Source: Promethearchaeota archaeon
GTDB lineage: Archaea > Asgardarchaeota > Lokiarchaeia > Sigyniarchaeales > SOKP01
Length of the DNA: 64,000 nucleotides
Assembly (NCBI GenBank): GCA_016839555.1
Contig: JAEOUA010000006.1
Location: forward strand, 499,982 to 563,981
Direction of reading: 5' to 3'
The notes under the pieces were generated by a model. The model did no database searches. It had not been told where the DNA came from and worked only from the letters and a program-made list of their open reading frames with translations. A program made the position numbers and the translations under genes. This document shows, one piece after another, positions 54,153-63,752 of this stretch (the first letter of the stretch is position 1; every line of letters starts with the position of its first letter).

Positions 54153-54602
54153 ATGGTTAAAAAAGATAAATTAGAAAAGTTAGATATTCGGAAAAAAAGA
54201 AAAAAATTAATTAAATTAAGAAAACAAAAATTAGAGGAATATAAAATAAAGGAAGAAAAGGGAAAAAAGAAAGAAATAGATATACGATTAGAAAAAGAAA
54301 CAAAATTATATTGGACGAGAGTTATAATTGGGTTCGTAAGTGCATTTATAGGACGTCTGATGGGCTTTGTTGGATGGTTATTGCTAATATGGATGATATT
54401 ATTTATGCTACTTTTTCCTTTTTTAGCTAACTTCATAATTTTTCGCTTTCCATATGATAAAGAAGAATGGAATTGGAAAAATATTTTATCTCCTGGATTA
54501 GGGATCTTTTTCTTTCTGTTTATGATTACCGCAACAGTACTACACACAATGCTTATTTATTTTGGATATCCCATTAAGATTACTATATTTGGGATAATTT
54601 AG
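54153..54602 (+). CDS. Small membrane protein with charged N-terminal helix
   Basis: Protein of 149 residues. Residues 1-50 are almost entirely Lys, Glu, Arg, Ile and Leu (a likely helix or coiled coil). Hydrophobic segments lie at about 55-72, 74-98 and 113-140. No family is recognised. The charged N-terminus would be cytoplasmic. It is convergent with pyrI and divergent from the Rqc2-like gene. It may not be functionally linked to either. Confidence 0.5.
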   Translation: MVKKDKLEKLDIRKKRKKLIKLRKQKLEEYKIKEEKGKKKEIDIRLEKETKLYWTRVIIGFVSAFIGRLMGFVGWLLLIWMILFMLLFPFLANFIIFRFPYDKEEWNWKNILSPGLGIFFFLFMITATVLHTMLIYFGYPIKITIFGII

Positions 54603-54641
54603 TTTCTTATTTATTAAAATAATCCAAATATATTAAAAAAC

Positions 54642-55151
54642 TTATAATTGAATTATTTGTTTGACTTTTTTACCACTTTTCTTTCTTCTCGGTTTAAACT
54701 TAATCTCATCTAACCGATAAATACGATCGCAAAAAACACACTGGATTTTAAGAGGATTCTTCTCTAGCACCAAGAATTCGGTGTCAATGGGCTCCTTTTT
54801 TGAATTACTTATACAGGTCTTAGTTTCACAAACAATTAATTTTTTAATTATTTTAGGCATTTCGACTTTCTTTTTTTCTATTACTTCAAAATTTTCGATT
54901 AATGAGATTGTGGCATTTGATGATAATATTGAAATTTGTTGCATTTGAACTTCATCTAAAAATACATTCTCTATTTTTATTATATCTTTTTTTCCATATT
55001 TTTTAGAAGATACATTAACTCCGATAGTTATTAAACTGTTGGTTTCATCTAATCCAGTAAGGTTTAAAATCGTTAATGCATATCCCGCGTCAATATGGTC
55101 TATTACGGTACCCCTTTGGATTTTATCAATCTTTAATTTTTGTTCTAACAT
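54642..55151 (-). CDS. pyrI: Aspartate carbamoyltransferase regulatory chain
   Basis: PyrI of 169 residues. The allosteric domain starts QRGTVIDHIDAGYALTILNL, where the Asp/His and Lys residues bind nucleotide effectors. The C-terminal zinc domain has four cysteines: CETKTC and CVFCDR, spaced as in known PyrI. It binds the catalytic chain PyrB, which is not in the window, so the pair is split here. It is followed on minus by about 40 bp and then the convergent small membrane gene. Confidence 0.93.
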   Translation of the reverse strand: MLEQKLKIDKIQRGTVIDHIDAGYALTILNLTGLDETNSLITIGVNVSSKKYGKKDIIKIENVFLDEVQMQQISILSSNATISLIENFEVIEKKKVEMPKIIKKLIVCETKTCISNSKKEPIDTEFLVLEKNPLKIQCVFCDRIYRLDEIKFKPRRKKSGKKVKQIIQL

Positions 55152-55273
55152 TATTATTAAATAATAAGCTTTTAATATGATTTAAAGCTATTTTTTAAAT
55201 TTAATTAACACTTTTTCTTTAAATAATTTTATATAAAATCTATTTAAGGCCTTTTAGAATTATATAATAAGCA

Positions 55274-56371
55274 TTATATAAAAAGAAATGATAAAAAAAA
55301 TAAAATTGTTGATAAAATAAAAGGATAAGTTAAATTATCATCAATTTCTAAATCAAAATAGTCTAAAATACCAATAATAAGAGCCCCGCTTAGAGGGAGA
55401 ATGATAAATGCTACCATATTAAAAAAATAATATGCTTTTAAAATTAATAAAATCAATACACCAGAAAAAAATGAAATGAATATTCCAGCAAAAAGTCCTA
55501 TATATGTTTTATTACTCTTTTTTTTACCTAAAGGTTGGATTTTTTTTTTCCCCAATGTTCTTCCAATTAAATTGGAAGCGATATCTCCAAAGATTGACAT
55601 AACCATTGAAGTGGATATAACTATTGGTCCAAGAGGGTGATATAATCCATATAGGATAATAATTGAAAAGCATCCAATTGCCATTGAAATTTGGGGGCCT
55701 AATCTCATATATAATTCTTTCTTTCTTAATATTTGATTAACAGGTTTTAATGGATATAATTTAGGTTTTAAGATTCTAATGAGATCTGCAGTTAATAATC
55801 CAAATAAAGAAATTGCAACGAGAAAGATAACAAGGTATTGATTAAAAATCATATTCTGATGTTCATTTAAAAAAAGAGAATAAAACAAGTCTGAAAAACC
55901 CGAAGGTAAAAATTGTATCAAATCTATAATAAGATCTTTAATCCAAGATCCGAGTGTAAAATAAAAAAGAATAATGCCTATAACAACCAAGTGAGAGATT
56001 TTTCTATAAATTTCATATTTTAGAGGTAATACATTAGATGCAGTTTGGAAAGCAGGTTCCATCTGGTCATTAGTCTTACTCAACAATTTCTTTTCTCGCA
56101 AAACTAAAAGAGAGAAAATGATAAGAAAAAAAGGGAAGAAAAAAATCATAGAAACATCAAAAGGAAACACAATAAATTGAGCTCTCGATAAATTAAAAAT
56201 ATTTACTAGTATTAAATTAACGGTAATTGAAATAAAGAGTATTAAGAAATTCACAAAATTATTTATAAAACTTCCTTTCATTCCCTTCTTTTTTGCCAAG
56301 ATGGTAACATATAATATTAAGAAGCAATAGAAATAAAATACGCAAATAATGATAATTAGAGGGAAATTCAA
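55274..56371 (-). CDS. Polyprenol/dolichol-kinase-type membrane protein
   Basis: Integral membrane protein of 365 residues with about nine hydrophobic segments. The diagnostic C-terminal motif is SMVMSIFGDIASNLIGRTLG followed by KKIQPLGKKKSNKTYIGLFA, the GD-x-x-A ... GK-x-K ... KT-x-x-G pattern of CTP-dependent lipid kinases (SEC59/DGK1/VTE5 group) related to phosphatidate cytidylyltransferases. It probably phosphorylates a polyprenol or isoprenoid alcohol using CTP. The exact lipid is not known. It lies about 90 bp after trpB2 on the same strand. Confidence 0.8.
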   Translation of the reverse strand: MNFPLIIIICVFYFYCFLILYVTILAKKKGMKGSFINNFVNFLILFISITVNLILVNIFNLSRAQFIVFPFDVSMIFFFPFFLIIFSLLVLREKKLLSKTNDQMEPAFQTASNVLPLKYEIYRKISHLVVIGIILFYFTLGSWIKDLIIDLIQFLPSGFSDLFYSLFLNEHQNMIFNQYLVIFLVAISLFGLLTADLIRILKPKLYPLKPVNQILRKKELYMRLGPQISMAIGCFSIIILYGLYHPLGPIVISTSMVMSIFGDIASNLIGRTLGKKKIQPLGKKKSNKTYIGLFAGIFISFFSGVLILLILKAYYFFNMVAFIILPLSGALIIGILDYFDLEIDDNLTYPFILSTILFFLSFLFI

Positions 56372-56462
56372 TAAAGTTAAACACTCAAACTTTTAATATA
56401 AAGAATTTTCTTTAAAATTTTAAAGTTATTATTCAAAAAGAAAAAAAAAAATGATAAAAAAT

Positions 56463-57866
56463 CTAAAATTGTGTTTCATCTATAACGGGCATGTCTGAGT
56501 CGTTAATTGATTCTTGTATTTTTTCATCAGATAATTCATAGTTTTTCAAGTCTCCTGTCATATATTCCTTATAGGCTAATAGGTCAAAAAATCCGTGTCC
56601 ACTGAAGTTAAATAAAATAATTTTTTCTTCGTTATTTTCCTTCGCCTTTAGAGCTTGATCGATTGCCTCTTTAATTGCATGATCTGTTTCAGGAGCAGGT
56701 AAGATACCCTCAGCTCTCGCAAATAAAAGCCCTGCTTTAATAACATCTAACTGATGATGCATTGATGCTTCCATAATATTATTATTATAGAGATTAGAAA
56801 TAATAGGTGCTATTCCATGATATCTTAACCCTCCGGCATGAATAGGACTCGGAATAAAATTATGGCCCAGTGTATGCATTTTTATTATGGGGGCTTTTTT
56901 GGCAGTATCTCCATAATCCCAAGTATATTTTCCTTTACATACGCTTGGACATGCTGTTGGTTCAACTCCTATTATTTGTATATCAGGAGAAACTTCTCTT
57001 ATTTTATCCCGAGCAAAAGGAAGCATTAATCCAGAAAAATTCGAACCTCCACCCATGCATCCAATTACGATATCTGGTGCCTCTATACCTGCTTTTTTAA
57101 GCTGAACTTGAGCTTCTTGGCCTACGATGGTTTGATGAAGACAAACAAAGTTAACAACACTTCCTAATGAATATCTAATTTTATCACTTCTTAAGCTATG
57201 CTCCACTGCTTCCGATATTGCGAGACCTAAACTTCCTGGATGATTCGGGTCTTTTTCATAATATACCTTTCCCGATTCCGTGAATTTTGAGGGGGATGCG
57301 TGCACATCAGCCTTAAAAGATCTCATAAGAATTTTTCTTCCTGGTTTTTGCTGAAAGCTTATCCTAACCATATAAACTGTACATTTTATGTCAAAGAGAG
57401 AACAGCCATATGAGAGACCAGATCCCCATTGGCCAGCTCCAGTTTCAGTTACCAATTCTTCAATTCCATCCATTTTAGCAAAATATGCTTGGGCAATTGC
57501 AGTATTAGGTTTATGTGAGCCTGTTGGAGAAACAGATTCATTCTTATAAAAGATTTTAATCTTATCTCCCTGCAATCCTAATTCTTTTTCCAAGTTTAAT
57601 GCTCGATGGAGAGGAGTAGGTCTATAAATTTTTGCATATATTTCCCTTAACTGTTTTGGAATAGGAATAGTTGGTTCTTGTGAAACTTCCTGAATAACAC
57701 ATTCTTTGGGAAAAATAGCTGCCGCCATTTCAAATGGTGCTGGTTTTCCCGTCATAGGATTAATTAAGGGCGTCATTGGAGTGGGTAAATCTGGTAAAAT
57801 ATTTACCCATTCTTTCGGCACTTCATTAGGATCTAATAAGATCCTTGCTTTAGAAAGATCCGTCAT
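56463..57866 (-). CDS. trpB2: Tryptophan synthase beta chain, TrpB2 type
   Basis: PLP enzyme of 467 residues, longer than TrpB1 (about 400) and typical of the TrpB2 class found in archaea. K119 in SPTGSHKPNTAIA binds PLP. ETGAGQWG carries the catalytic Glu region, and CMGGGSNFSG the phosphate-binding glycine loop. LHRALNLEKELG and the N-terminal extension are also TrpB2 features. It condenses indole and serine and may act without TrpA; no other trp genes are nearby. Serine could come from the short SerA at 40 kb. Confidence 0.93.
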   Translation of the reverse strand: MTDLSKARILLDPNEVPKEWVNILPDLPTPMTPLINPMTGKPAPFEMAAAIFPKECVIQEVSQEPTIPIPKQLREIYAKIYRPTPLHRALNLEKELGLQGDKIKIFYKNESVSPTGSHKPNTAIAQAYFAKMDGIEELVTETGAGQWGSGLSYGCSLFDIKCTVYMVRISFQQKPGRKILMRSFKADVHASPSKFTESGKVYYEKDPNHPGSLGLAISEAVEHSLRSDKIRYSLGSVVNFVCLHQTIVGQEAQVQLKKAGIEAPDIVIGCMGGGSNFSGLMLPFARDKIREVSPDIQIIGVEPTACPSVCKGKYTWDYGDTAKKAPIIKMHTLGHNFIPSPIHAGGLRYHGIAPIISNLYNNNIMEASMHHQLDVIKAGLLFARAEGILPAPETDHAIKEAIDQALKAKENNEEKIILFNFSGHGFFDLLAYKEYMTGDLKNYELSDEKIQESINDSDMPVIDETQF

Positions 57867-58257
57867 ATTATTTAACTCTTTTTTTTTATATATGTATCAT
57901 TATATAATTGGAATTCAATTCTATTAATGCATTTAAAAAGTTATTTGGATAAAAAAAAAGTGTTTAACCCAAAAATATTAATAAGAATAGTCCAATGCAT
58001 TAGCGATTTTGCCAACGCCACGGCCACTGAGCATTCCAAAAAGATATTTTATTAATTGCCATAATCTTATTTTTAAGGACTATTTAGTACCATTATTTTT
58101 CAAAATATAAAAAGTTAATTATTTCTTAGAAAATTGTAAAAGGAGAGATTCAATATAAATCAAAATGAACCTTGGGATTCATTATGGATAAAACACTAAA
58201 AAATCTTATAACTAACTTGAATTATAAAGACTCTTAAGAATTTGGCCAAAAAAAAAA
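57867..58257. other. 391-bp intergenic region with a GC-rich island and a small hairpin
   Basis: Mostly A/T DNA between two minus-strand genes. It contains the GC-rich segment described at 57978-58080. It also has a perfect 6-bp inverted repeat, AATGAA/TTCATT (58164-58183), around the 8-base spacer CCTTGGGA, which could be a hairpin or operator. No further gene is seen. Confidence 0.5.
57978..58080 (-). other. GC-rich island with a coding-like, start-less frame
   Basis: About 55 bases (57990-58045) are near half G+C amid very A/T-rich DNA. On minus one frame reads LWQLIKYLFGMLSGRGVGKI and then ANALDYSY before TAA; after the stop the same frame continues YFWVKHFFF. No start codon precedes it apart from the internal ATG, and a TAG lies just upstream. 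It may be the remnant of a small protein gene. Alternatively it may be a structured RNA: AATGC and GCATT on plus (at about 57994 and 58031) are perfect complements around an inner GCC/GGC pair. Confidence 0.3.
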
Positions 58258-58259
58258 GA

Positions 58260-58658
58260 TTACTCAAAAATTTTCATGATTTTTTTAGCAGCTACTCTCA
58301 TAACTTTTACGGTTTTCATCAAGGTCTCAATTTCAGTTCCAGCACAAACAATAACTAATCTCTCTGCATTAGTTATTACAATATAACCATCACGCCCCCT
58401 TACTATTACCTCATTAAGATGTTCTTGAAAAAGTTGTTCAATTGTAGATCTTCCAGTCATGAGAAGAGCTGAGGCTAGTCCACAGAATTGATCTCCATCA
58501 ACATGATATTGGGGAAGAGCAGAAAAGGCGATTTGATATCCCTCTCTAGAAACAAGAGCTAATGCCTCAATATCTGCATTTGAAGTTATAAAAGTTATTT
58601 GAGGGCTTATTTTTTCAATATCCTCATCAGTTAAATTTAGATCAGTCCCAAATTCCAT
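58260..58658 (-). CDS. Roadblock/LC7-domain protein
   Basis: Single-domain protein of about 132 residues with the Roadblock/LC7 alternating fold: NADIEALALVSREGYQIAFS, LASALLMTGRSTIEQLF, GRDGYIVITNAERLVIVCAG and a C-terminal helix. Such proteins form dimers that regulate small GTPases (MglB/Ragulator-like) and are expanded in Asgard archaea. I chose the ATG at 58658 because the GGAGG ribosome-binding site is directly adjacent to the upstream GTG at 58670, leaving no spacing for it. No GTPase gene is in the window. It is divergent from the two large unknown genes. Confidence 0.82.
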   Translation of the reverse strand: MEFGTDLNLTDEDIEKISPQITFITSNADIEALALVSREGYQIAFSALPQYHVDGDQFCGLASALLMTGRSTIEQLFQEHLNEVIVRGRDGYIVITNAERLVIVCAGTEIETLMKTVKVMRVAAKKIMKIFE

Positions 58659-58822
58659 GATTTGGACCACCCTCCATTTTATAAATTATATTTATTAATT
58701 TCATTTTAATAATATTTTCTAATTATAATCTTATAAAAAATAATCTTATAAAAAAGTTAAATATTTTATTTTCTATATTGTTATTAATTATTTAATGCCC
58801 AAAAAAGAAATTATATAAAAAA

Positions 58823-61141
58823 ATGATTACTACAAGAGAGTCTATTAATTATCAATATTCTTTAGTATTCGGTTATCAGAGCCCGAATGATAAAAATATC
58901 TCTGTCGGTGACATCATTAGCCCGGGAGTATTAACAGGGAATCTAGTAAAAGAACTTTCAGTAGATGTTGTTAATTTTTTCACTCAATATAATGCGATGT
59001 TAAGAGATTACAGTGGTTCAGAATTATTTTTTGTTGAATTTGAACTAAAAGATATCAGTTTTAGGAAAAATTTAACAATGATTTACCCAAAATCTATGAT
59101 ATTAGTTCCGGGAAATTATAAGGAATGTGAAAGCTTAATGCTCGCATTGAAACCAGAAAGAGGTTATTTGAATATTCATAAATCTAATAAAGCTATCAAT
59201 AAAATAAGTCGCTTATTTTTTGAAGTAGAAGATTTTGCTAATCGTCCAGAATTAAATCAAAAAGAAAAAGAAAAATTGTTTAACAAATTTGCTTCAAGAT
59301 TCAGTAAAAAATTATATGGGGGACTTATTGAAAGTAAGTGGAATAAAAAATTAATTGGAATCTCAGAATCACTTCCTACAGAAAAAGAATTTTTAAAACA
59401 ATATGGAAAATTAAAATCAAAAATTGATGTTTCTTGGTATAAAAAACCTCTTGAAATATCTTTATCAGATATAAAATATGGAAAACTTAAAGATCCATAT
59501 GAAGGAAAAACTGGTTTTGAACACATTAAGTTTAATATAGCAACACCAACAGCAGGATTTATTACTGCTAAAACTCTAAAATTAGGTTCTAATCTCTTAA
59601 ATTTAGCTAATATCGGTACAATTGATAAATTCCAAGAACAATTGGTTAAATTTATTATTAAAAAAATTAAAAAGGAGGATCTCTCTACTATAAATGAAGA
59701 GAAATCAGAGAAGTGGTTAATTTCAAGAATAGAAAACTATTTGAATCATTTTGAAGAGAAAATGAAGGAATATTTCGACTATTTTGAGGAATATTTAATT
59801 AGTGGAATTAAAGGTAATATAGACTATGTTTTAGAAGAATTTAAAAAATTTATTTTAAAGAAACAATCTTCATCTAAAAACGATTTTTCTGAACTCCATA
59901 AAATAACAGTTCAATTTATAAAACAAATAATTTTAAAAAAGGAAGATGTAATTGCCAATGATTTAAGATCCGCATACAATTATTTTTCTGAACTATTTAC
60001 ACAAAATATACAAATTATCATTAAAACTCTTCCTAAATTTTTAATCATAAGACATTTAAAAAATAAAACGAAATTATTAATTGAAAATTTAAGAATTGCA
60101 TTTGAGAAAGAGGAGGATCCAGCAAAAAGAGTGGGCAATAAATTTATTGATACATTTTATGAATTTATACTAAAAAAGATGAAGGATTTTCCTCCAATAT
60201 ACTCAAATAATTTAAATATCAATGAAGAACAACTTTCTCTTGAATTTTTTATTTTAGTGAAAGAAAAATTAGATAAATTTTTTGAAAAAATACAGATTGA
60301 AGGAAGCGATATCCTATCATTTGCAGAATTTGAAATAAAGAATGATGAAAAAATTATAAAAAATTATAGTAGTAAATTTAAAAAATTTACAGAAGAGATT
60401 CATTTTCTATTAAGTTATATCTTAAGATATTCCACAATTAATAGATTTATAAAAGAAAAAAATGATAAAGATATTTCTGATCCAATTTCGTTTTCCTCAA
60501 AATTTCACAGATTTTTGGAGAAGAGATTAGCCGGTATCAATCTCATTTGCAAATCTTATATCTTAGAGTGGATAAATGAATATTCAGAACTCTTTTCTAA
60601 GAGGACGGAAGATAAAAAATGGACCTTAAATGATATTTATAATGATTTTATTACTTATCTTCAAGAAAAAGAATCATTAGCTCATGATCCCGAAAAATTT
60701 TTTACAATTTTAGATACTAATTTAGCTAAAGAAGCAGAAGAGAGCGAAAAAATTTCATTATTAAAGTTTTTAGATAAATATCTTTATTATAAAGATGTAG
60801 CAGGGCAATTCCCTGAATATTTAAGAAAGAAATTTAATAAAGAGATTCAAAACTTGATTCATTCCTCGGAAAAATCAAAGCCTCTAGCTTATCTTACAAA
60901 AAATGGAGAAAAAAATTTTTTTAATTATATAAGAGAAACTGAACTTAAATATTATTCAAAATTAATACCGATTCCTAAAACACTAATCCTAAAGCATTTA
61001 TTAACCCATGAAGAAAAAGAACAATTTAAAGGGGATTTATTTCAAGTATTTGAATTTAATTTAATGGGAGAGGATAAATTCATTATAAATTTAAAAGATA
61101 ATTTTAAAGAAATTTTTAGAGAGTGGATTAAAGCATTATGA
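58823..61141 (+). CDS. Large unknown protein, helical with beta-rich N-terminus
   Basis: Protein of 772 residues, not recognised. Residues 1-110 look beta-rich (YQYSLVFGYQSPNDKNISVG, ELFFVEFELKD). A second mixed region with Gly and Thr lies at about 200-270 (FNIATPTAGFITAKTLKLGS). The remaining ~500 residues are predicted helix, rich in Lys, Glu, Ile and Phe, without transmembrane segments or catalytic motifs. Its stop overlaps the next gene by four bases, so the two are translationally coupled. The large helical body resembles a scaffold or tethering protein in composition only. It is divergent from the Roadblock gene with a 164-bp gap. Confidence 0.65.
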   Translation: MITTRESINYQYSLVFGYQSPNDKNISVGDIISPGVLTGNLVKELSVDVVNFFTQYNAMLRDYSGSELFFVEFELKDISFRKNLTMIYPKSMILVPGNYKECESLMLALKPERGYLNIHKSNKAINKISRLFFEVEDFANRPELNQKEKEKLFNKFASRFSKKLYGGLIESKWNKKLIGISESLPTEKEFLKQYGKLKSKIDVSWYKKPLEISLSDIKYGKLKDPYEGKTGFEHIKFNIATPTAGFITAKTLKLGSNLLNLANIGTIDKFQEQLVKFIIKKIKKEDLSTINEEKSEKWLISRIENYLNHFEEKMKEYFDYFEEYLISGIKGNIDYVLEEFKKFILKKQSSSKNDFSELHKITVQFIKQIILKKEDVIANDLRSAYNYFSELFTQNIQIIIKTLPKFLIIRHLKNKTKLLIENLRIAFEKEEDPAKRVGNKFIDTFYEFILKKMKDFPPIYSNNLNINEEQLSLEFFILVKEKLDKFFEKIQIEGSDILSFAEFEIKNDEKIIKNYSSKFKKFTEEIHFLLSYILRYSTINRFIKEKNDKDISDPISFSSKFHRFLEKRLAGINLICKSYILEWINEYSELFSKRTEDKKWTLNDIYNDFITYLQEKESLAHDPEKFFTILDTNLAKEAEESEKISLLKFLDKYLYYKDVAGQFPEYLRKKFNKEIQNLIHSSEKSKPLAYLTKNGEKNFFNYIRETELKYYSKLIPIPKTLILKHLLTHEEKEQFKGDLFQVFEFNLMGEDKFIINLKDNFKEIFREWIKAL

Positions 61142-63519
61142 TAACAGGCATAAGTAGAAGAGCTACAGCAATAGAAAGCACTTCTAGATTTTTCCAAACT
61201 GTTGATTTAATTATTTCCCATTTTAAAAGGGAAGCAGATAAGGAAAAAATATTCGAAATAGTTGAGGAAAAATTCACATTAGAAGATATATTAATAGCTA
61301 CTGCCTCTGTTCATTTATATCATAATATTGGAATAAGAGTAAGTGAAGCATTAGATCTTAGCAAAGGAACAATTGAATCAACCAGAGAATTGGAGCTATT
61401 GCAGAAAAGAATTCTCTATAATGAGATTAAAGTACTTTTAAAAGATTCCTTTAGATCGGAAATTAATATGCTTAAAAGATTAATCGATTTAGAGAATAAA
61501 TTCATAGATTTACTAATTAATTTGCGGCAGAAAGGATATTTTGATGAAGAGAAGGAAACTTTATTTAATGATCTAGAAAAATATATCGAAAAAGAGTTAT
61601 TAGAAATAGTTTTAGATTATAGGCCAAGCAGCTTTTATGATTTGATTGGAGACTTAATTGGATTAACAAATAATATTAAAGATGATATTTTGAAAAGAGG
61701 AGCTGAATTTAAAGATTTATCAGTAGAATTGGAAAAGAGATTATTAATTGAGGAAAAAGAAGATAAATACTTAGAATTATCCTCATTGACTAAAACAATT
61801 AAGAAATTAAAAGAGGATTTTGAATTTAAATCATATAAAGAATTGAAAATGGAAGCCATGCCTATTAGAATGATAAAAAAGAAAATAATTGACTATGAAT
61901 TCAATAAATTTCCTGTATCTGTCCTTGGTTTGAAGGCGTTTAAAAGAGCAAACGATTTGAAGAAAAATATAATAGAGAAAATAGAATCGGGATTAGAACA
62001 AGAAATTAAATACGATCAATTTGAAGAAAAAATGTTAGATTACTTGAAAGAGGAAATAATTAAGGAACTAAGTACAAATGCTAATGATTTTATTTATTTC
62101 CTACAAAATTTAAATGAAGAAAAATTTAAAGAAATATCCTACCTATTGAATAAATACGGAATCCATAATATTTTGAATATGATTAATATAAACGAGGAAA
62201 AAGCTTCAGAAGTTAAAAAAAATATGATTAGATATAATATAGAAAAATTTGAGATCATACAATTAAGTGATCAGAAGAAAAATCCATTAAATATCGCAAA
62301 GAAAGCATTGAATAAGATAAAATTTTCATATATCAATCAGATGGATCTCGATATGAATTTAAAATTTCTATTAAATAAGGAAAGAGAAGAATTTTCTGAT
62401 TTATGGGATGCCATTGAAGAGGACATTGAATATTCATATTTTGATTTAAAAGATCTGATTAGAAAAAAAGAAACAATTGATAAGGTTTTTTTAAATCAAT
62501 TAAATTTGAAAAATTATTCTCAAATATTATTTCTTTTAGAATTTGATAAAATTTTGGATGCTTTAATGAAAGAGTCCTTTTTTTATATTTTGTCTAAAAT
62601 TTTAAGGCAATTAAGTAGAATTATTGAATCGTATTTGAAGATTTCAAATGAAAAGGGATTATATTTATTAGCTTTAAAAAAAATTGAAAATACAACAGAA
62701 TCAGAAGAATGGGTTCAAATAAAAATAGAGGAGTTAGTTATTAATCGTTTAATTGAGCGACAAAAAGAATTAGTAGAAATTTTTGATGCGCAAAATAAAC
62801 CATTTCTTATCAATGGATTCATATTAGCCAGATTAACGGATAATTCATTAGAAAATGCGATAGAAATTCTTCAAAATAAAGTAAGCCCTCTGTATGAAGA
62901 TATTAAAGATTTAAAATTAAAAGAAGATTTAATTTCTCCCATATCTTATTGTATAGGATATGATCTAATTAAAAGATTTGAAAAATCTACTGCTATAAGA
63001 AAAGAAAAAGTAGAAGAGGCCAAAAAAGTTAAGGAAATAGAAAGAAAAGAAATAAAACAAGAAATTAGAAAAAAGCAGGAAATCAGCACCTTAAATTGGG
63101 TTGAAAGGAAAATAACATACTCCTTAATGAGAGTAAATAGTCCTGGTATAAATCCAAATCAATTATATTGGCAAGAAAAGGATACTAAAACTGCAACAGA
63201 TAGCATAAAAATACATAGTGAGTTAGAGGGAAATTCTATTGAATTAATTTCAGAATATTTTCTTTTTTGCATTAATAAAATAAACTCCATGACTTCAGAA
63301 GTTAAATTACCAAATAAGGATAATATAAAGCAATTTGTTCAAAATATAATTGAAAGAACCTTAGAAAAAAGATTAAATCATTCACCAAGCTTGGAAGAAA
63401 TAAACGATATGTATGAAGGAGAGCGCTTAGAAATTTCACAAATAGTCGCCAACAGAATTGGTAAAATTTTGAATAAAGCGATATATGCTAAATTTAAATC
63501 TAAAAAATTAGGATCTTAA
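61138..63519 (+). CDS. Large unknown all-helical protein
   Basis: Protein of 793 residues, not recognised, almost wholly predicted helix with long Lys/Glu-rich stretches (SLTKTIKKLKEDFEFK and EEAKKVKEIERKEIKQEIRK). It lacks membrane segments, metal motifs and known enzyme signatures. The C-terminal 130 residues after a charged linker look like a separate small domain. The start at 61138 overlaps the previous stop (ATGA), indicating an obligate partner made in equal amount. It is probably a lineage-specific complex with its neighbour. The gene is followed by about 230 bp of A/T-rich spacer. Confidence 0.65.
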   Translation: MITGISRRATAIESTSRFFQTVDLIISHFKREADKEKIFEIVEEKFTLEDILIATASVHLYHNIGIRVSEALDLSKGTIESTRELELLQKRILYNEIKVLLKDSFRSEINMLKRLIDLENKFIDLLINLRQKGYFDEEKETLFNDLEKYIEKELLEIVLDYRPSSFYDLIGDLIGLTNNIKDDILKRGAEFKDLSVELEKRLLIEEKEDKYLELSSLTKTIKKLKEDFEFKSYKELKMEAMPIRMIKKKIIDYEFNKFPVSVLGLKAFKRANDLKKNIIEKIESGLEQEIKYDQFEEKMLDYLKEEIIKELSTNANDFIYFLQNLNEEKFKEISYLLNKYGIHNILNMININEEKASEVKKNMIRYNIEKFEIIQLSDQKKNPLNIAKKALNKIKFSYINQMDLDMNLKFLLNKEREEFSDLWDAIEEDIEYSYFDLKDLIRKKETIDKVFLNQLNLKNYSQILFLLEFDKILDALMKESFFYILSKILRQLSRIIESYLKISNEKGLYLLALKKIENTTESEEWVQIKIEELVINRLIERQKELVEIFDAQNKPFLINGFILARLTDNSLENAIEILQNKVSPLYEDIKDLKLKEDLISPISYCIGYDLIKRFEKSTAIRKEKVEEAKKVKEIERKEIKQEIRKKQEISTLNWVERKITYSLMRVNSPGINPNQLYWQEKDTKTATDSIKIHSELEGNSIELISEYFLFCINKINSMTSEVKLPNKDNIKQFVQNIIERTLEKRLNHSPSLEEINDMYEGERLEISQIVANRIGKILNKAIYAKFKSKKLGS

Positions 63520-63752
63520 TTATAATGAATATTTAGTAGATTTATGAGATAATCCCTTCAATTAAGTCTAAAAAAACTAAATTTCACTTATTTTTATTGA
63601 ATTATTATTATTTTTATTAATTAATATCTTGATTAATATTGAATAAGATAATTAATGCTATTTAATCCCTCGATTATTTAATTTTTAAGAAAAATTTAAT
63701 TGCAAAATAAGATATGACTAAAATATAATAATAAATTAAGAGATTGATAGAT

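Noticed and set aside
54126-54153. Near-palindromic AATAAT/ATTATT tract as an operator
   Set aside because: It is a microsatellite of A and T; its symmetry follows from composition.
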